A DNA stretch of 6,881 bases from assembly GCA_023454395.1 (NCBI GenBank), contig JAEYFY010000017.1, positions 1 through 6,881 of the forward strand, read 5' to 3'. A model generated the notes under the pieces. The model ran no database searches. It had not been told where the DNA came from and saw nothing but the letters and a program-made list of their open reading frames with translations. Origin of the DNA: Pseudomonadota bacterium. Lineage in GTDB: Bacteria > Pseudomonadota > Gammaproteobacteria > Enterobacterales > Enterobacteriaceae. Positions within the stretch are counted from its first letter, which is position 1. Every line of letters starts with the position of its first letter. Below are positions 6,568-6,881 of this stretch, in pieces. The position numbers were made by a program, and so were the translations under genes.

Positions 6568-6881
6568 ATGGGTCTGTTTGATAAATTAAAATCACTGGTT
6601 TCAGAGGAAAAGAAAGGCAGTGGCACGATTGATATTGTTGCACCACTTTCTGGTGAAATCGTCAATATCGAAGATGTTCCTGATGTTGTTTTCGCTGAAA
6701 AAATCGTAGGTGACGGTATTGCTATCAAACCTGCTGGTAATAAAATTGTTGCGCCAGTCGATGGTACTATCGGTAAAATTTTCGAGACTAACCATGCTTT
6801 CTCTATTGAGTCTGACAACGGTATCGAGTTATTTGTCCACTTCGGTATCGACACTGTTGAACTGAAAGGTGAAGGGTTTAA
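6568..6881 (+). CDS. crr: PTS glucose-specific component EIIA-Glc (Crr), N-terminal part (runs off the window edge)
   Basis: EIIA-Glc takes phosphate from HPr and passes it to EIICB-Glc. Its phosphorylation state also controls adenylate cyclase and inducer exclusion through unphosphorylated EIIA binding to sugar permeases and glycerol kinase. The first 104 residues are visible of about 169 in E. coli, and identity is high: [12 protein letters not shown] at the amphipathic N-terminal tail, then [41 protein letters not shown] and [18 protein letters not shown]. His76 and His91 form the active-site pair; His91 (VHFG) is the phosphorylated residue. The start has an excellent ribosome site (AGGAG at 6556-6560, seven bases spacing). 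It is the third gene of the ptsH-ptsI-crr operon. The C-terminal third lies outside the window. Confidence 0.97.
   Translation, partial: MGLFDKLKSLVSEEKKGSGTIDIVAPLSGEIVNIEDVPDVVFAEKIVGDGIAIKPAGNKIVAPVDGTIGKIFETNHAFSIESDNGIELFVHFGIDTVELKGEGF

Noticed and set aside
6480..6854. 124-codon minus-strand open frame over the end of ptsI and crr
   Set aside because: It is antisense to crr, which is identified with near certainty from its product and ribosome site.

Overview
The window carries a chromosomal housekeeping cluster of an enterobacterium: ligA (start only) and zipA on the minus strand, cysZ on the plus strand, one unrecognised minus-strand gene, then cysK, ptsH, ptsI and crr (start only) on the plus strand. 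The gene order ligA-zipA / cysZ-cysK-ptsH-ptsI-crr is the classic Escherichia arrangement. HPr, Enzyme I, EIIA-Glc and CysK are very close to their E. coli counterparts. The AT-rich composition, the diverged ZipA linker and the extra gene between cysZ and cysK point to the Proteus/Providencia/Morganella branch, most likely Proteus. That genus call is inference.

Layout. At 1-152 lies the first 50 codons of NAD-dependent DNA ligase, preceded by an intrinsic terminator that ends zipA. zipA fills 211-1239. A 223-base divergent control region (1240-1462) separates zipA from cysZ and holds a perfect 10-bp inverted repeat laid over the best zipA promoter match. cysZ ends at 2233 and shares a two-way terminator with the convergent gene at 2346-2876, which encodes a very acidic 176-residue protein of unknown function. 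A second divergent region (2877-3111) contains the likely cysK promoter. cysK ends in its own terminator, and a 330-base control region then leads into ptsH.

The genes form three functional groups. LigA and ZipA serve replication/repair and division. CysZ imports sulfate and CysK makes cysteine from O-acetylserine and sulfide. ptsH, ptsI and crr encode the soluble phosphorelay of the sugar phosphotransferase system: PEP to Enzyme I His189, to HPr His15, to EIIA-Glc His91. The ptsH control region carries a good CRP-type site, a -10 element at class I distance and an Mlc-type operator just downstream, which reproduces the E. coli P0 logic. Further uncharacterised palindromes lie closer to ptsH.

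Nothing here looks like a mobile element, CRISPR array, RNA gene or defence system. The least explained items are the acidic orphan protein, the inverted repeat over the zipA promoter, the extra palindromes before ptsH and the stem-loop in a long ptsH-ptsI gap.
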